NCBI GenBank assembly: GCA_905198295.1
Contig: CAJKBW010000014.1
Span: 1 to 43,748 of the forward strand
DNA: 43,748 bases
Direction of reading: 5' to 3'
From: an uncultured Oscillospiraceae bacterium
Lineage (GTDB): Bacteria > Bacillota > Clostridia > Oscillospirales > Acutalibacteraceae
The position numbers were made by a program, and so were the translations under genes. The notes below the pieces were generated by a model. The model was not told the origin of the DNA, made no database searches, and worked only from the letters and a program-made list of their open reading frames with translations. Of this stretch, positions 8,163 to 16,322 are shown piece after piece. How positions within the stretch are numbered: the first letter of the stretch is position 1; every line of letters starts with the position of its first letter.

Positions 8163-9161
8163 TCACCACAATATTTCACTTTCGTGTTTCTTCGGACGCG
8201 CCATCAGCCTGCGGATGGCTTCTTTGGGCTGTTCGCCCTCATAGCACACCCGATAGCACTGCTCAGCAATCGGCATATCCACCTGCATTTTCTGAGCCAG
8301 CTGCCAAACCGTTTTTGCCGCCAGATAGCCTTCCACCGTACCGACGATGGATACGGCTTCCCGCGGGGAATGTCCCTGTCCGATCAGAATGCCAGCGCGA
8401 TGATTGCGCGAATGCATACTGCCGCAGGTAACGATCAGATCCCCCATGCCAGCCAAGCCGGCGAACGTTTCAGAGCGTGCACCCATCGCTGCGCCAAGCC
8501 GCGCCATTTCGGCCAGACCGCGTGTCATCAGCGCGGCCTTGGTATTGTCTCCGACATCCAGTCCATCGCACACGCCCGCCGCCAGCGCCACAACATTTTT
8601 CAGTGCACCGCCAAGCTCGACGCCGACGATATCGTCCGTAACGTAAATGCGAAAATGCGGGTTCATCAGAATATCCTGTACCTCTTCCGCCGCCGCAATA
8701 TCCCGGCTTGCGCTGACCACCGAGGTAGGAACCCCGCGCGCCACCTCTTCGGCATGAGAGGGACCGGACAGTGCCGTTACTCTTGCCCGAGGCAGCTCGC
8801 CGGCGATTACCTCGGTAAAACGGCGGAAGGTATTTTCCTCCAGTCCCTTTCCCGCATTGGCCACCAACGTGCCTTCGCGCAGCAACGGGGCGATTTTCTG
8901 CGCTGTGCTTCCCACCGCAAAGGAGGGCACCGCCAAAATCACCAGATCCGCCGATGCTGCCGGTTCCAGCGCATCGGTCAGCACGATTTTCGGCGGTACC
9001 GGTACACCGGGCAGCAGCTTTTTATGCTCGCCGTGACGCCGAATGCTGTCCACTTCCTCACGGAAAGCCGACCAAAGGGTCACTCCATGACCGTACTGAC
9101 TGGCCATCACCGCCAGCGCGGTTCCCCAGCCGCCGGCGCCCATCACCATAATTTTTGCCAT
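8163..9161 (-). CDS. gpsA: NAD(P)-dependent glycerol-3-phosphate dehydrogenase
   Basis: Makes sn-glycerol-3-phosphate from dihydroxyacetone phosphate for phospholipid synthesis, in the cytosol. It has 332 residues, normal for GpsA. The Rossmann motif GAGGWGTALAVM is at residues about 7-18. The NAD-binding N-terminal domain contains LTDALEPAASADLVILAVPS. ALSGPSHAEEVARG is the family signature, and GVELGGALKNVVALAAGVCDGL carries the catalytic Lys region. The plsY gene lies 21 nt upstream on the same strand. PlsY consumes the glycerol-3-phosphate made by GpsA, so the pair forms a two-step lysophosphatidate module. The start has AAAGGGGATGA upstream. Confidence 0.96.
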   Translation of the reverse strand: MAKIMVMGAGGWGTALAVMASQYGHGVTLWSAFREEVDSIRRHGEHKKLLPGVPVPPKIVLTDALEPAASADLVILAVPSFAVGSTAQKIAPLLREGTLVANAGKGLEENTFRRFTEVIAGELPRARVTALSGPSHAEEVARGVPTSVVSASRDIAAAEEVQDILMNPHFRIYVTDDIVGVELGGALKNVVALAAGVCDGLDVGDNTKAALMTRGLAEMARLGAAMGARSETFAGLAGMGDLIVTCGSMHSRNHRAGILIGQGHSPREAVSIVGTVEGYLAAKTVWQLAQKMQVDMPIAEQCYRVCYEGEQPKEAIRRLMARPKKHESEILW

Positions 9162-9182
9162 CCCGTCATCCCCTTTTGCTGA

Positions 9183-9926
9183 TCAGGATTCCGCCTGCTT
9201 TTTCTTGCTGCCCAGCCGGCTTTCGGTACCGGCCGCGATACGCCGCAGATTCGGGATATGCTTGCAGATAAGCATCAGCGCAATCAGCGTCGCCATACCG
9301 GTGCAGAACATAACCACCTCCGGCGAAATCGCTCCGTACCGTCCTTCGACAAATGCCTGAAACAGCCCGGTGACGATCGGCAGAGAAGCCGCCGCAAGTA
9401 CCGAGCCGAGCGACACCATCCGGGACAGCAGCACCGTGATAATAAACACACCGAGGCAGATCAGCGCCACCCTCCAGTCGAGGATCAGCATCATACCCAG
9501 GGTAGTCAGCACACCCTTGCCGCCGCGGAAATGAAAATACAGCGGAAACATGTGTCCCAGAATGCAGAACACACCGGTGAGATAGCGCGCCACAAGCGAA
9601 AACAAATAGGTGAAATTATAGCTGGAAAGCATGACCTCCGGAACACCTCTAAGCGCCTGCGAAACCAGCCAGCCGCCAATAACCACCGACAGGATGCTCT
9701 TGGCCAGATCGCCGACTGTAGTCAAAATGGCGGGAAGCGGCCCCTGCGAACGCAGTACATTGGTCGCGCCGGCATTGCCGCTGCCGAAATCCCGGATGTC
9801 CTTTTTGCTCATCAGCCGGGTGACAATGATCGCGAAATTGACGCTGCCCAGCAGATAGGCGATTACCGCCGCGCCCAACAACGCCGGCCAACAGTGCGCC
9901 AGACAGGTTTTCATCAGTTCCTGCAT
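9183..9926 (-). CDS. plsY: Glycerol-3-phosphate acyltransferase PlsY
   Basis: Membrane acyltransferase that transfers an acyl group from acyl-phosphate to position 1 of glycerol-3-phosphate, the first step of phospholipid synthesis in Gram-positives. It has 247 residues, somewhat longer than the usual ~200, with extra residues at the N-terminus and in a central loop. Family motifs are AYLLGSVNFAIIVTRL, the first conserved loop DIRDFGSGNAGATNVLR, and HMFPLYFHFRGGKGVLTTLG. About six transmembrane segments. It sits between a DUF2726 gene and gpsA, all on the minus strand. Confidence 0.95.
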   Translation of the reverse strand: MQELMKTCLAHCWPALLGAAVIAYLLGSVNFAIIVTRLMSKKDIRDFGSGNAGATNVLRSQGPLPAILTTVGDLAKSILSVVIGGWLVSQALRGVPEVMLSSYNFTYLFSLVARYLTGVFCILGHMFPLYFHFRGGKGVLTTLGMMLILDWRVALICLGVFIITVLLSRMVSLGSVLAAASLPIVTGLFQAFVEGRYGAISPEVVMFCTGMATLIALMLICKHIPNLRRIAAGTESRLGSKKKQAES

Positions 9927-9943
9927 AACTTGCCTCTCTCCCT

Positions 9944-10492
9944 TTATCGGTTATCGCCGTCGAGTACCGCATCGATTTTTTCGGCCAGACCTTCCGCCGT
10001 CTCCACATAAACAATCGGCAGCCCCGCCCGACGGTAAATGGTTTCCATCACCTGACGACGGTGCTGTGCGGACGGCAGATGCGGTGCATCAAACTCCACC
10101 TCGATGAGCAGCCGGGGATCCAGCTTTTCCGGATCAGCCAGCATGAAATCCACATGTTTGGCACGAATCCGGCCAAAATATTCGTTCCAGTCACCGACAT
10201 CCACACAGGACGGGGATACGGTGATAAAATCCGCCACCCGCACTTTACTGAGAATATGTAGGCCGCGCTGCGCAGCCAGCGGCCGCAGCGCGGTATACAC
10301 CGCCATTTCCTGCTCACTGAGCAGAGTCTTGTGTTCATACGGCAGTTTTTCCGCAGCTTTTTTGCGCCGGCGGCCCCGAAAATATGCATACAGGCCATGA
10401 ACGGCAAAAATCAGCACCGCGAGCAGGATCAGCGCCATGCCGATCGACAGATCGATAAGCGGCAGCTTTTCCGAAAAGATGTTCAGCGTCAT
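9944..10492 (-). CDS. DUF2726 membrane-anchored nuclease-like protein
   Basis: A 182-residue protein with one N-terminal transmembrane helix (about 13-36) followed by basic residues (RGRRRKKAAEK) and a DUF2726 domain (about 55-175). The domain has LLSEQEMAVYTALRP, VDFMLADPEKLDPRLLIEVEFD and a terminal LPIVYVETA. DUF2726 is related to restriction endonuclease-like folds. The D-x(n)-ExE pattern (HVDFML, IEVEFD) is compatible with this, but nuclease activity is not proven for the family. The ATG overlaps the der stop as ATGA, so it is translationally coupled to der. Confidence 0.78.
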   Translation of the reverse strand: MTLNIFSEKLPLIDLSIGMALILLAVLIFAVHGLYAYFRGRRRKKAAEKLPYEHKTLLSEQEMAVYTALRPLAAQRGLHILSKVRVADFITVSPSCVDVGDWNEYFGRIRAKHVDFMLADPEKLDPRLLIEVEFDAPHLPSAQHRRQVMETIYRRAGLPIVYVETAEGLAEKIDAVLDGDNR

Positions 10493-11823
10493 CCCTTATC
10501 CCCCCGTTCGCGGATCACAAACCGCACCGGCGTACCCTCAAGTCCGAACGTTTCCCGCAGCTGGTTTTCGAGATACCGCTGATACGAAAAATGGAACAGG
10601 TCCGCCCGGTTGACAAAGCAGACAAAGGTCGGCGGGCAGGTGGACGGCTGGGTCATATAATAGATCCGCAACCGTCTGCCCTTATCGGTCGGCGGCTGAA
10701 CCCGCGCAGTAGCGGCAGCCAGAACGTCATTGAGCATACCGGTGGAAATCCGGGTGGAATTCTGCTGGTGGACATAGTTAATCAGCTCAAACAGCCGATC
10801 CACTCTCTGTCCGGTTTTTGCAGACAGGAACACAAACGGCGCATACGCCATGAAGGAAAAATCCTCCGCAAGCTCTTTGCGCATGCGGTCCATCGTCTTG
10901 TCGTCCTTTTCCACCGCGTCCCATTTGTTCACCGCGATGATACAGGCCTTTCCCTGCTCGTGCGCAATTCCCGCGACCTTGGCGTCCTGATCGGTAAACC
11001 CGGCTGCGCCGTCCATCAGAATCACGCACACATCTGCCCGCTCTACCGCCATCTCCGCGCGCAGGATGCTGTATTTTTCAATGGCATCGTCCACCCGGCT
11101 GCGCCGGCGGAGGCCGGCGGTATCGATGAAAATATAATCCCCGTATCGGTTGTGCACTGCCGTATCAATCGCATCCCGCGTGGTGCCGGCGATATCCGAA
11201 ACAATCGCCCGCTCTTCTCCCGCCACGGCATTGATCAGCGAGGATTTTCCTGCATTCGGCCGGCCGATGACCGCCACCCGGATTTCCTGACGTTCCTCAT
11301 CTTCCGCCTCAGCAGGCGGCAGGTGCTCAAAAACGGCATCCAGCAGATCGCCGGTTCCCTGTCCATGCACCGAGGACACCGCGATCGGGTCACCGAGACC
11401 CAGGTTATAAAACTCGTAAAATTCGGCCGGCACCTCGCCCACCCGGTCGCACTTATTCACGCAAAGCACCACCGGTTTACCGCTGCGCTGCAGCAGGGCC
11501 GCCACATCTGCGTCGTTCGCGGTCACGCCATCGGTCACGCTGGTTACCAGCACGATGACGTCCGCCTGCTCGATCGCCAGCTGTGCCTGCCGGCGCATCT
11601 GCGACAGAATGATGTCGTCGCTGTGCGGCTCGATGCCGCCGGTATCGGCAAGCATAAAGGTACGCCCCCGCCATTCGCAGGGCGCAAATATCCGGTCGCG
11701 CGTGACGCCCGGCGTATCTTTGACTATGGAAAGCCGTTGGCCGATCAGCCGGTTGAATAAGGTCGACTTTCCCACGTTCGGACGTCCGACCACGGCTACT
11801 ACGGGACGTGCCACGGCGTTCAC
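10489..11823 (-). CDS. der: Ribosome biogenesis GTPase Der (EngA)
   Basis: Essential tandem GTPase for 50S ribosome assembly, 444 residues. The first G domain has GRPNVGKST at residue about 13 and DTPGVTRD. The second has GRPNAGKSS, DIAGTTRDAID and a second DTAG (FIDTAGLRRR). Both have NKCD/NKWD specificity motifs. The C-terminal KH-like domain ends EGTPVRFVIRERGDKG. The annotated GTG start at 11823 is uncertain. A GTG at 11814 with GGCGGTGA upstream would begin VARPVVAVVG and is equally possible. It is located 88 nt after the radical-SAM gene and overlaps DUF2726 by 4 nt. Confidence 0.96.
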   Translation of the reverse strand: MNAVARPVVAVVGRPNVGKSTLFNRLIGQRLSIVKDTPGVTRDRIFAPCEWRGRTFMLADTGGIEPHSDDIILSQMRRQAQLAIEQADVIVLVTSVTDGVTANDADVAALLQRSGKPVVLCVNKCDRVGEVPAEFYEFYNLGLGDPIAVSSVHGQGTGDLLDAVFEHLPPAEAEDEERQEIRVAVIGRPNAGKSSLINAVAGEERAIVSDIAGTTRDAIDTAVHNRYGDYIFIDTAGLRRRSRVDDAIEKYSILRAEMAVERADVCVILMDGAAGFTDQDAKVAGIAHEQGKACIIAVNKWDAVEKDDKTMDRMRKELAEDFSFMAYAPFVFLSAKTGQRVDRLFELINYVHQQNSTRISTGMLNDVLAAATARVQPPTDKGRRLRIYYMTQPSTCPPTFVCFVNRADLFHFSYQRYLENQLRETFGLEGTPVRFVIRERGDKG

Positions 11824-11911
11824 CGCCTTTCTTTTTTCTTCCTGATGATTTACTCTGCACAGGCATCAGTACCGCTAAACCAGCACTGTGTCCTGCCGAT
11901 ATAAAAAGTGC

Positions 11912-13207
11912 TTACAGCAGCAGCGCTTCCACCAGCGCATCTCCGCCCACCGGCACCACCCTCACCGGCAGCCCCACCTGTTCCTCCACCTGCTGCGGCG
12001 TCACATCGTCGAGGAAACGATCCCCTTCGTGCCGCAGCATGGAATCCGGGAAGATCAGCCAGTCACCGTCACGTTCCCGCAGCTGATCAATCAGATCGCC
12101 TCCGGTAACCAGACCGGTGACATTGATGGTTTCCCCAAAAAAGCGGTTTTTCACCGCTGCAACCTCTGCATGTAAATTATGCCATTTTTCCTGCGCTTCG
12201 TCAATGAGGCTGCGCAGAATCGGTGCAAAAGATACGCCGGTGGCGAAAACCAGCCGGCTGCCCTTCGGGGTTTCCCCGCAGGCATCAAGCGCGGCACGGA
12301 ATTCCGCGCGCAGCAGCGCCACCATCCCCACGCCGTTTTCCAGCTGGGTCATCTCGCCATAAAACGCTTCATCCGGAATCGTCCGGCCGGCCTTGAGATA
12401 AAATTCGTCCGCCGGATACACCATCCGGTCGCCGCGCCGGGCAAGCATCGTCTCCCCAAATGCCTCGATGCAGTCGATAACTTTGGCAGCCTCCTGCGGC
12501 GTATACATCCGCAGGGGGGCGAGTCCCTCACGGTATTTGGTCAATCCCACAGGGACCGCTGCCACGCTCTGCACCGCGTCGCCGAGCGCCGCGAGATCCT
12601 GCAGCGTTTTCTCCAACGCCTCGCCGTCGTTGACGCCGGGGCACAGCACCAGCTGGCAGTCCATCGGGATTCCTGCCTCGGCAAAACGGCGCAGCCATTT
12701 CAGGCTGTCTCCCGCAAAACGGTTGCCCATCACGCGGCAGCGCAGCGCCGGATCGGTGGTGTGCACCGAAATATGCAGCGGGCTGATATGCATCGCGATG
12801 ATGCGCTCGACATCCCGTTCGTTCAGGTTCGTCAGGGTGATATAATTGCCGAACAGAAAGGACAGACGGCTGTCGTCATCCTTGAAATACAGACTTTCCC
12901 GCATGCCGGGCGGCAGCTGGTCGATAAAACAGAAAATACATTTATTGCGGCAGGAACGCTGCTTGTCCATCAGGTAGGTATCGAACTCCAGCCCGATGTC
13001 ATCCTCTTCCCGCTTGCGCAGCCGGACGGTACGCATCCCCTTGGGTGTCTCCAGTTCAAGTGTCAGCCGCTCATCCATCAGATAAAACCGATAGTCGAGC
13101 ACATCCTCGATCTCGTGCCCGTTGATGCGCAGCAGCCGATCCCCCGCGCGGATTCCGCGGCGAGACGCGGGCGAATGCCTATCCACTTGTGCAATGGTGA
13201 CTGCCAT
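11912..13207 (-). CDS. PDZ/DUF512 radical-SAM-like iron-sulfur protein
   Basis: A 431-residue protein of the DUF512 family. A degenerate PDZ domain lies at about 5-55 (SPASRRGIRAGDRLLRINGHE). Then comes a CxxxCxxC cluster motif at C86, C90 and C93 (SCRNKCIFCFIDQLP), as in radical SAM enzymes binding a 4Fe-4S cluster. The DUF512 domain lies in the C-terminal half (YPADEFYLKAG). The family is widespread in Clostridia and Cyanobacteria, often next to der as here, but its substrate is unknown. The ATG at 13207 is chosen because GAGAGGAAG lies 7 nt upstream. The longer frame runs into the rpmF terminator. Confidence 0.88.
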   Translation of the reverse strand: MAVTIAQVDRHSPASRRGIRAGDRLLRINGHEIEDVLDYRFYLMDERLTLELETPKGMRTVRLRKREEDDIGLEFDTYLMDKQRSCRNKCIFCFIDQLPPGMRESLYFKDDDSRLSFLFGNYITLTNLNERDVERIIAMHISPLHISVHTTDPALRCRVMGNRFAGDSLKWLRRFAEAGIPMDCQLVLCPGVNDGEALEKTLQDLAALGDAVQSVAAVPVGLTKYREGLAPLRMYTPQEAAKVIDCIEAFGETMLARRGDRMVYPADEFYLKAGRTIPDEAFYGEMTQLENGVGMVALLRAEFRAALDACGETPKGSRLVFATGVSFAPILRSLIDEAQEKWHNLHAEVAAVKNRFFGETINVTGLVTGGDLIDQLRERDGDWLIFPDSMLRHEGDRFLDDVTPQQVEEQVGLPVRVVPVGGDALVEALLL

Positions 13208-13250
13208 ACTGATTCTTCCTCTCCCAGTGCAAACCCGCACATACAAAAAT

Positions 13251-13273
13251 AGAGAAGGATCATCTCCTCCTCT
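13251..13273 (-). terminator. Terminator after rpmF
   Basis: AGAGGAGGA pairs with TCCTTCTCT (nine pairs, one G-T wobble) around a 5-nt loop on the minus strand, followed by ATTTTTG. It ends the yceD-rpmF transcript 25 nt past the rpmF stop. Confidence 0.7.
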
Positions 13274-13297
13274 ACTTTCCTGTCTGCAGATGAAGCC

Positions 13298-13480
13298 TTA
13301 GGCTTCCTTCTTGACGATCTGCTTGCCGTCGTAGTAACCGCAGTGGCCACACAGACGGTGCGGGCGTTTGTACTCGCCGCAGTGCGGGCATTTCATCAGT
13401 TCGGGAGCGCTCATCTTCCACACATTGTTGCGGCGGGTGTCGCGCCGCGCCTTGGAACTTCTTCTCTTCGGTACCGCCAT
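13298..13480 (-). CDS. rpmF: 50S ribosomal protein L32
   Basis: Ribosomal protein of 60 residues in the large subunit. It begins AVPKRRSSKARRDTRRN after the start Met and carries a zinc-ribbon with two CxxC pairs (CPHCGEY, CGHCGYY), so it is the zinc-binding paralogue type. The ATG at 13480 has GGAGGTG 6 nt upstream. It is co-transcribed with yceD (gap about 95 nt), the conserved arrangement in Bacteria. Confidence 0.97.
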   Translation of the reverse strand: MAVPKRRSSKARRDTRRNNVWKMSAPELMKCPHCGEYKRPHRLCGHCGYYDGKQIVKKEA

Positions 13481-13574
13481 CGTCAGCACCTCCTTACATG
13501 AAATCGGCAAAATCAAAACAGTAAGCTGCGGGCTCCCCCGCGTATGACCACCGTGCCGGCTGTATGCCGCACGC

Positions 13575-14081
13575 TCATGGAGTCTCTCCGTCCATCAACT
13601 GCGCCAGAACCGCGAGACGCGGGTCAACCTTGTCTTCCCGGCAGCCGCACAGTCCCTCGTTGAGGTTTTTGCCGCAGCGCGGACAAAGGCCCCGGCAGTC
13701 TTCCCTGCACAGGTGTTTTGTCGGCAGCGCCAGCAGCAGGTCGGTCACGACCACCTCATCGAGCTGCAGCTGATAGTTTTCCAGCAGCAGGAAATCGTCA
13801 TTGTCCTCGTTTTCCAGCGAGCTGACCAAAATGTGTTCGGTCTCCAGCTCGCCTTCCCGCGAAAACGGCTCCGCACAGCGATCACAGCGCCCGTCGAAAC
13901 GATAGCGGATCACCATGCGCAGGGTGACGACCTCCGCCGCATTGATGACCTCGCCGGTCACCCTCACCGGGCTTTGAAACGGGCGCTCGCCCTGATACTC
14001 CAGCGCGGACAGATCCAGCGCAGCATCCACAGGCAGGCGTTCCTTTTCGCCCATAAACAGCGGTTTCAGTTGTAAAAGCAT
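13575..14081 (-). CDS. yceD: YceD/DUF177 family protein
   Basis: A 168-residue DUF177 protein, the conserved partner upstream of rpmF, implicated in large-subunit rRNA accumulation in plants and bacteria. An internal CDRCAEPFSREGELE motif and a C-terminal cysteine cluster (CREDCRGLCPRCGKNLNEG) look like zinc ligands. FLLLENYQLQLDEVVVTDLL is the conserved family block. The ATG at 14081 is supported by GAGGTGGAG just upstream. A TTG four codons earlier would overlap that site. Confidence 0.9.
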   Translation of the reverse strand: MLLQLKPLFMGEKERLPVDAALDLSALEYQGERPFQSPVRVTGEVINAAEVVTLRMVIRYRFDGRCDRCAEPFSREGELETEHILVSSLENEDNDDFLLLENYQLQLDEVVVTDLLLALPTKHLCREDCRGLCPRCGKNLNEGLCGCREDKVDPRLAVLAQLMDGETP

Positions 14082-14107
14082 ACTCCACCTCAAGTGTCAC
14101 GCCAAAC

Positions 14108-14136
14108 ATTATAGCGTCCGGCGGCGGGTTTGTCAA
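14108..14136 (-). promoter_or_regulatory. Consensus sigma-A promoter for yceD-rpmF
   Basis: TTGACA (14136-14131), 17-nt spacer, TATAAT (14113-14108): a perfect consensus match, as expected for a ribosomal protein operon. The predicted start is about 20 nt before the yceD ATG. Confidence 0.93.
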
Positions 14137-14185
14137 CTGTTTTTTCCGTCTTACCGCGGTTTTCGTTCTTTTTCTCCGGCGCCTT

Positions 14186-14857
14186 TCACCGGCACACCCG
14201 CTCAAATCGCCCTTCGCGCAGCAGACGGATCAGCGCGGCGCTGTCCTCCACCGGTTCCGGCAGCAGGATGCCGGTGCCGCGCAGCAGTTCCCAAGCATGA
14301 AAATCCGACCCAGCCAGGCCGATCAGATGGTTTTCCTGTGCATATGCCAGCGCCTGTTCGTTGCGGTTGAGGTGGCCGGGATGCCCATTGTAAACCTCCA
14401 TCCCGTCAAGCCACTCCCCAGGGCAGCGGGTCAGGCCATTCCGATAAGGATGCGCCTGCGCGAAAAATAGACCGTGCTCCCGGGCAAAGCCGCTGAACGA
14501 CTGCGGGTCGTGCCGATACAGCTCCGGATACCGCAACAGCAGTTCTTCGGTCACGCCATACACGAGATAATCATTCGGGCTGTCGGCAAAGGCAATTTCC
14601 ATGCCAAGCAACACCGTTACACCGCAGATGTCCCCGGCTTTTTTCGCCTCGTCGTAGCCATGCTTCCACACAGCGATCTTTTTCTCCCAAGTCCATTCCC
14701 CCGGCATCCGGTCAAAAATATCCATGCGGTAATGGTCGGTCACCACAATCCCGCTATATCCCTTTTCCCTGTATGCCGGCACGCTCTCCGCCGCCGGGAC
14801 CTGCGCGCAGGGGCTGGTTTCCTTCGTGTGGAAATGAGTCTCAAACAGATATTCCAC
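14186..14857 (-). CDS. PHP-domain phosphoesterase/metal hydrolase
   Basis: A 223-residue PHP-domain protein, a TIM-barrel metal-dependent hydrolase. Metal-ligand motifs are HFHT near the N-terminus (FETHFHTKE), VVTDHY (TDH), the Glu in GMEIAF, AQAHPYR and the C-terminal AGSDFHAW (D-x-H). The family includes histidinol phosphatase-like and polymerase-associated enzymes. The substrate is not predictable. A GTG start at 14857 has GGAGGCGGGATAAC upstream and begins 2 nt after the CofE-like stop, so the two are coupled. Confidence 0.85.
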   Translation of the reverse strand: MEYLFETHFHTKETSPCAQVPAAESVPAYREKGYSGIVVTDHYRMDIFDRMPGEWTWEKKIAVWKHGYDEAKKAGDICGVTVLLGMEIAFADSPNDYLVYGVTEELLLRYPELYRHDPQSFSGFAREHGLFFAQAHPYRNGLTRCPGEWLDGMEVYNGHPGHLNRNEQALAYAQENHLIGLAGSDFHAWELLRGTGILLPEPVEDSAALIRLLREGRFERVCR

Positions 14858-14859
14858 CG

Positions 14860-15702
14860 TTATCCCGCCTCCCCGGAAGCGGCTTCGTCCCGCTGCTCCG
14901 CCGGCGGTCCGTCAATCGGCTTGGGCGGTTCATATGGCTGCGCTTCCCGGTCGCCGATATCCCGAACGATCACAAACGGGGTCAGCTCGTCATCCTGCCC
15001 GGCGGGATTGTCGCGGATGAGCTCCGCAAGCTGTTCCGGCGTCCGGCCGCTCAGTCCCGGTGAACGGCCGAGAATTTCCACATCGATATCGTTGGCGTCC
15101 ACAACCACGCACAGGATCCCCAGCTCCTGTTCGATTTTTTCGCAGACCTTATCCGGCTCCTTCGGGTTGAGCACCGCAAGCGTATGATAGGTTTCAAACG
15201 CCGAATGGCTGTAAAATCCGTCGATACCAGCGACATCTTGGCCGACGATCTTATAAAATACGCCGCGCCGGCCGAACAGGCGGCAGACCGCACCGCAGAA
15301 GCTGGCCCACAGGATCAGCGGCAAACCCTTCATATTGATCGCCAGCTGCAGCTTGTACGGCTCGTCCATGCCGATGCCGTTCTGGTTGTGGGTGGCGAAT
15401 TTTGAGAGAAATTTCGCCCAGAACCCCACCCGGACATCCTTCATCTCCACGGTGTTGTTCTGGCACATGGAGATGACTTTTTCTCCCAGCGTCACAATAT
15501 CGCCCGGCTGATACAGCGGCTGCACATACTGCCGCAGCACCTCCACAAAATCCTCCCCGCGCTCGATGAAGTGGGTGTGAACTGCGTAGCGCTCATAGCG
15601 TACGCCTTCCACCTCCCGCACGCCGCGGATATAGTACGTGACGCCATTTTCTTCCCGGCGGTTGACCGCCTGATTCCGGTTGCCCTCATACCAATAGGCC
15701 AT
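14860..15702 (-). CDS. Coenzyme F420-0:L-glutamate ligase-like protein (CofE-like)
   Basis: A 280-residue protein resembling the F420_ligase (CofE) family. Supporting blocks are YAVHTHFIERGEDF, the QPGDIVTLGEKVISMCQN stretch, GVFYKIVGQDVAGIDGFYSH and GLSGRTPEQLAELIRDNP. CofE adds glutamate to the deazaflavin cofactor F420. Nothing else for F420 synthesis appears in the window and this lineage is not known for F420, so the real substrate is probably different. The same family occurs in many Clostridia without F420 pathways. It ends 2 nt before the PHP gene, suggesting the two proteins act on a common substrate, which is inference. Confidence 0.75.
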   Translation of the reverse strand: MAYWYEGNRNQAVNRREENGVTYYIRGVREVEGVRYERYAVHTHFIERGEDFVEVLRQYVQPLYQPGDIVTLGEKVISMCQNNTVEMKDVRVGFWAKFLSKFATHNQNGIGMDEPYKLQLAINMKGLPLILWASFCGAVCRLFGRRGVFYKIVGQDVAGIDGFYSHSAFETYHTLAVLNPKEPDKVCEKIEQELGILCVVVDANDIDVEILGRSPGLSGRTPEQLAELIRDNPAGQDDELTPFVIVRDIGDREAQPYEPPKPIDGPPAEQRDEAASGEAG

Positions 15703-15783
15703 CCTGATGAACCATCCTTTCCCGTTTGGAGGAGAGCCGGCGCTTCTTCCAAACCAACGTCCTTCCCGGTCGGAACGGGAAAA

Positions 15784-15815
15784 GGTGCTGCCGCAAACCC
15801 CTTCGCAGCAGCACC
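15784..15815 (-). terminator. Possible terminator after the P-loop gene
   Basis: GGTGCTGC and GCAGCACC arms on the minus strand with a longer loop, followed by TTTTCCCG. The U-tract is short, so it is weak and could allow readthrough into the CofE-like gene. Confidence 0.45.
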
Positions 15816-15848
15816 CCGTTCAGGCCGTCCCATGCAGCCTGCCGCTTT

Positions 15849-16253
15849 TTACAGTTCGGTTGCGTACTCCGCAATCCGCTCGGCAATTTCGCTCTTGTCG
15901 GCCGAGATCGACAGCACCATGTTGGTCTGCAGCTTGCTGAGCATCTCAATGAAATCCGCGAACGCTTCCATGTCGCGGCCGCCGATCTTCAGCGTGGAAT
16001 CCACAAAAATATCGGTGATGTCGTAGTTGCCCGCGCACATACCGGCGATAAAGCCGTAGAACGCCTCGAATCCCTTGATTCCGTATTCGTCCGCCACCAC
16101 GAGACGCGCCGCATGGCTGATGTCATAGGTCAGGGTGCTGTCCTTTTCAATGAAGATAACATTGCCTTTGGACTCCGCCGTAGCCTTGTTGCACATGTCG
16201 ATCAGGCGCTTGGTTTTGCCGGAACCCTTTTTCCCCAGAATCAAAGTAATCAT
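15849..16253 (-). CDS. Small P-loop nucleotide-binding protein, unknown
   Basis: A 134-residue protein with a Walker A motif at the very N-terminus (LILGKKGSGKTKRLIDM) and a hydrophobic beta-strand ending in Asp (ITDIFVDSTL), a possible Walker B. The rest is alpha-helical with no further domain. It is too small to be a standard ABC or AAA ATPase. Proteins of this kind occur in Clostridia as conserved hypotheticals. GGAGGA lies upstream of the ATG, and a TATAAT box (16279-16274) sits very close upstream, but no good -35 is visible. It lies between pgi and the CofE-like gene. No function is claimed. Confidence 0.75.
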   Translation of the reverse strand: MITLILGKKGSGKTKRLIDMCNKATAESKGNVIFIEKDSTLTYDISHAARLVVADEYGIKGFEAFYGFIAGMCAGNYDITDIFVDSTLKIGGRDMEAFADFIEMLSKLQTNMVLSISADKSEIAERIAEYATEL

Positions 16254-16322
16254 AGACGATTCCTCCTAAATATATTATAACCGCAAATGAGCGGCCCTAA
16301 GCAGAAATATCCCGTACAGGAA

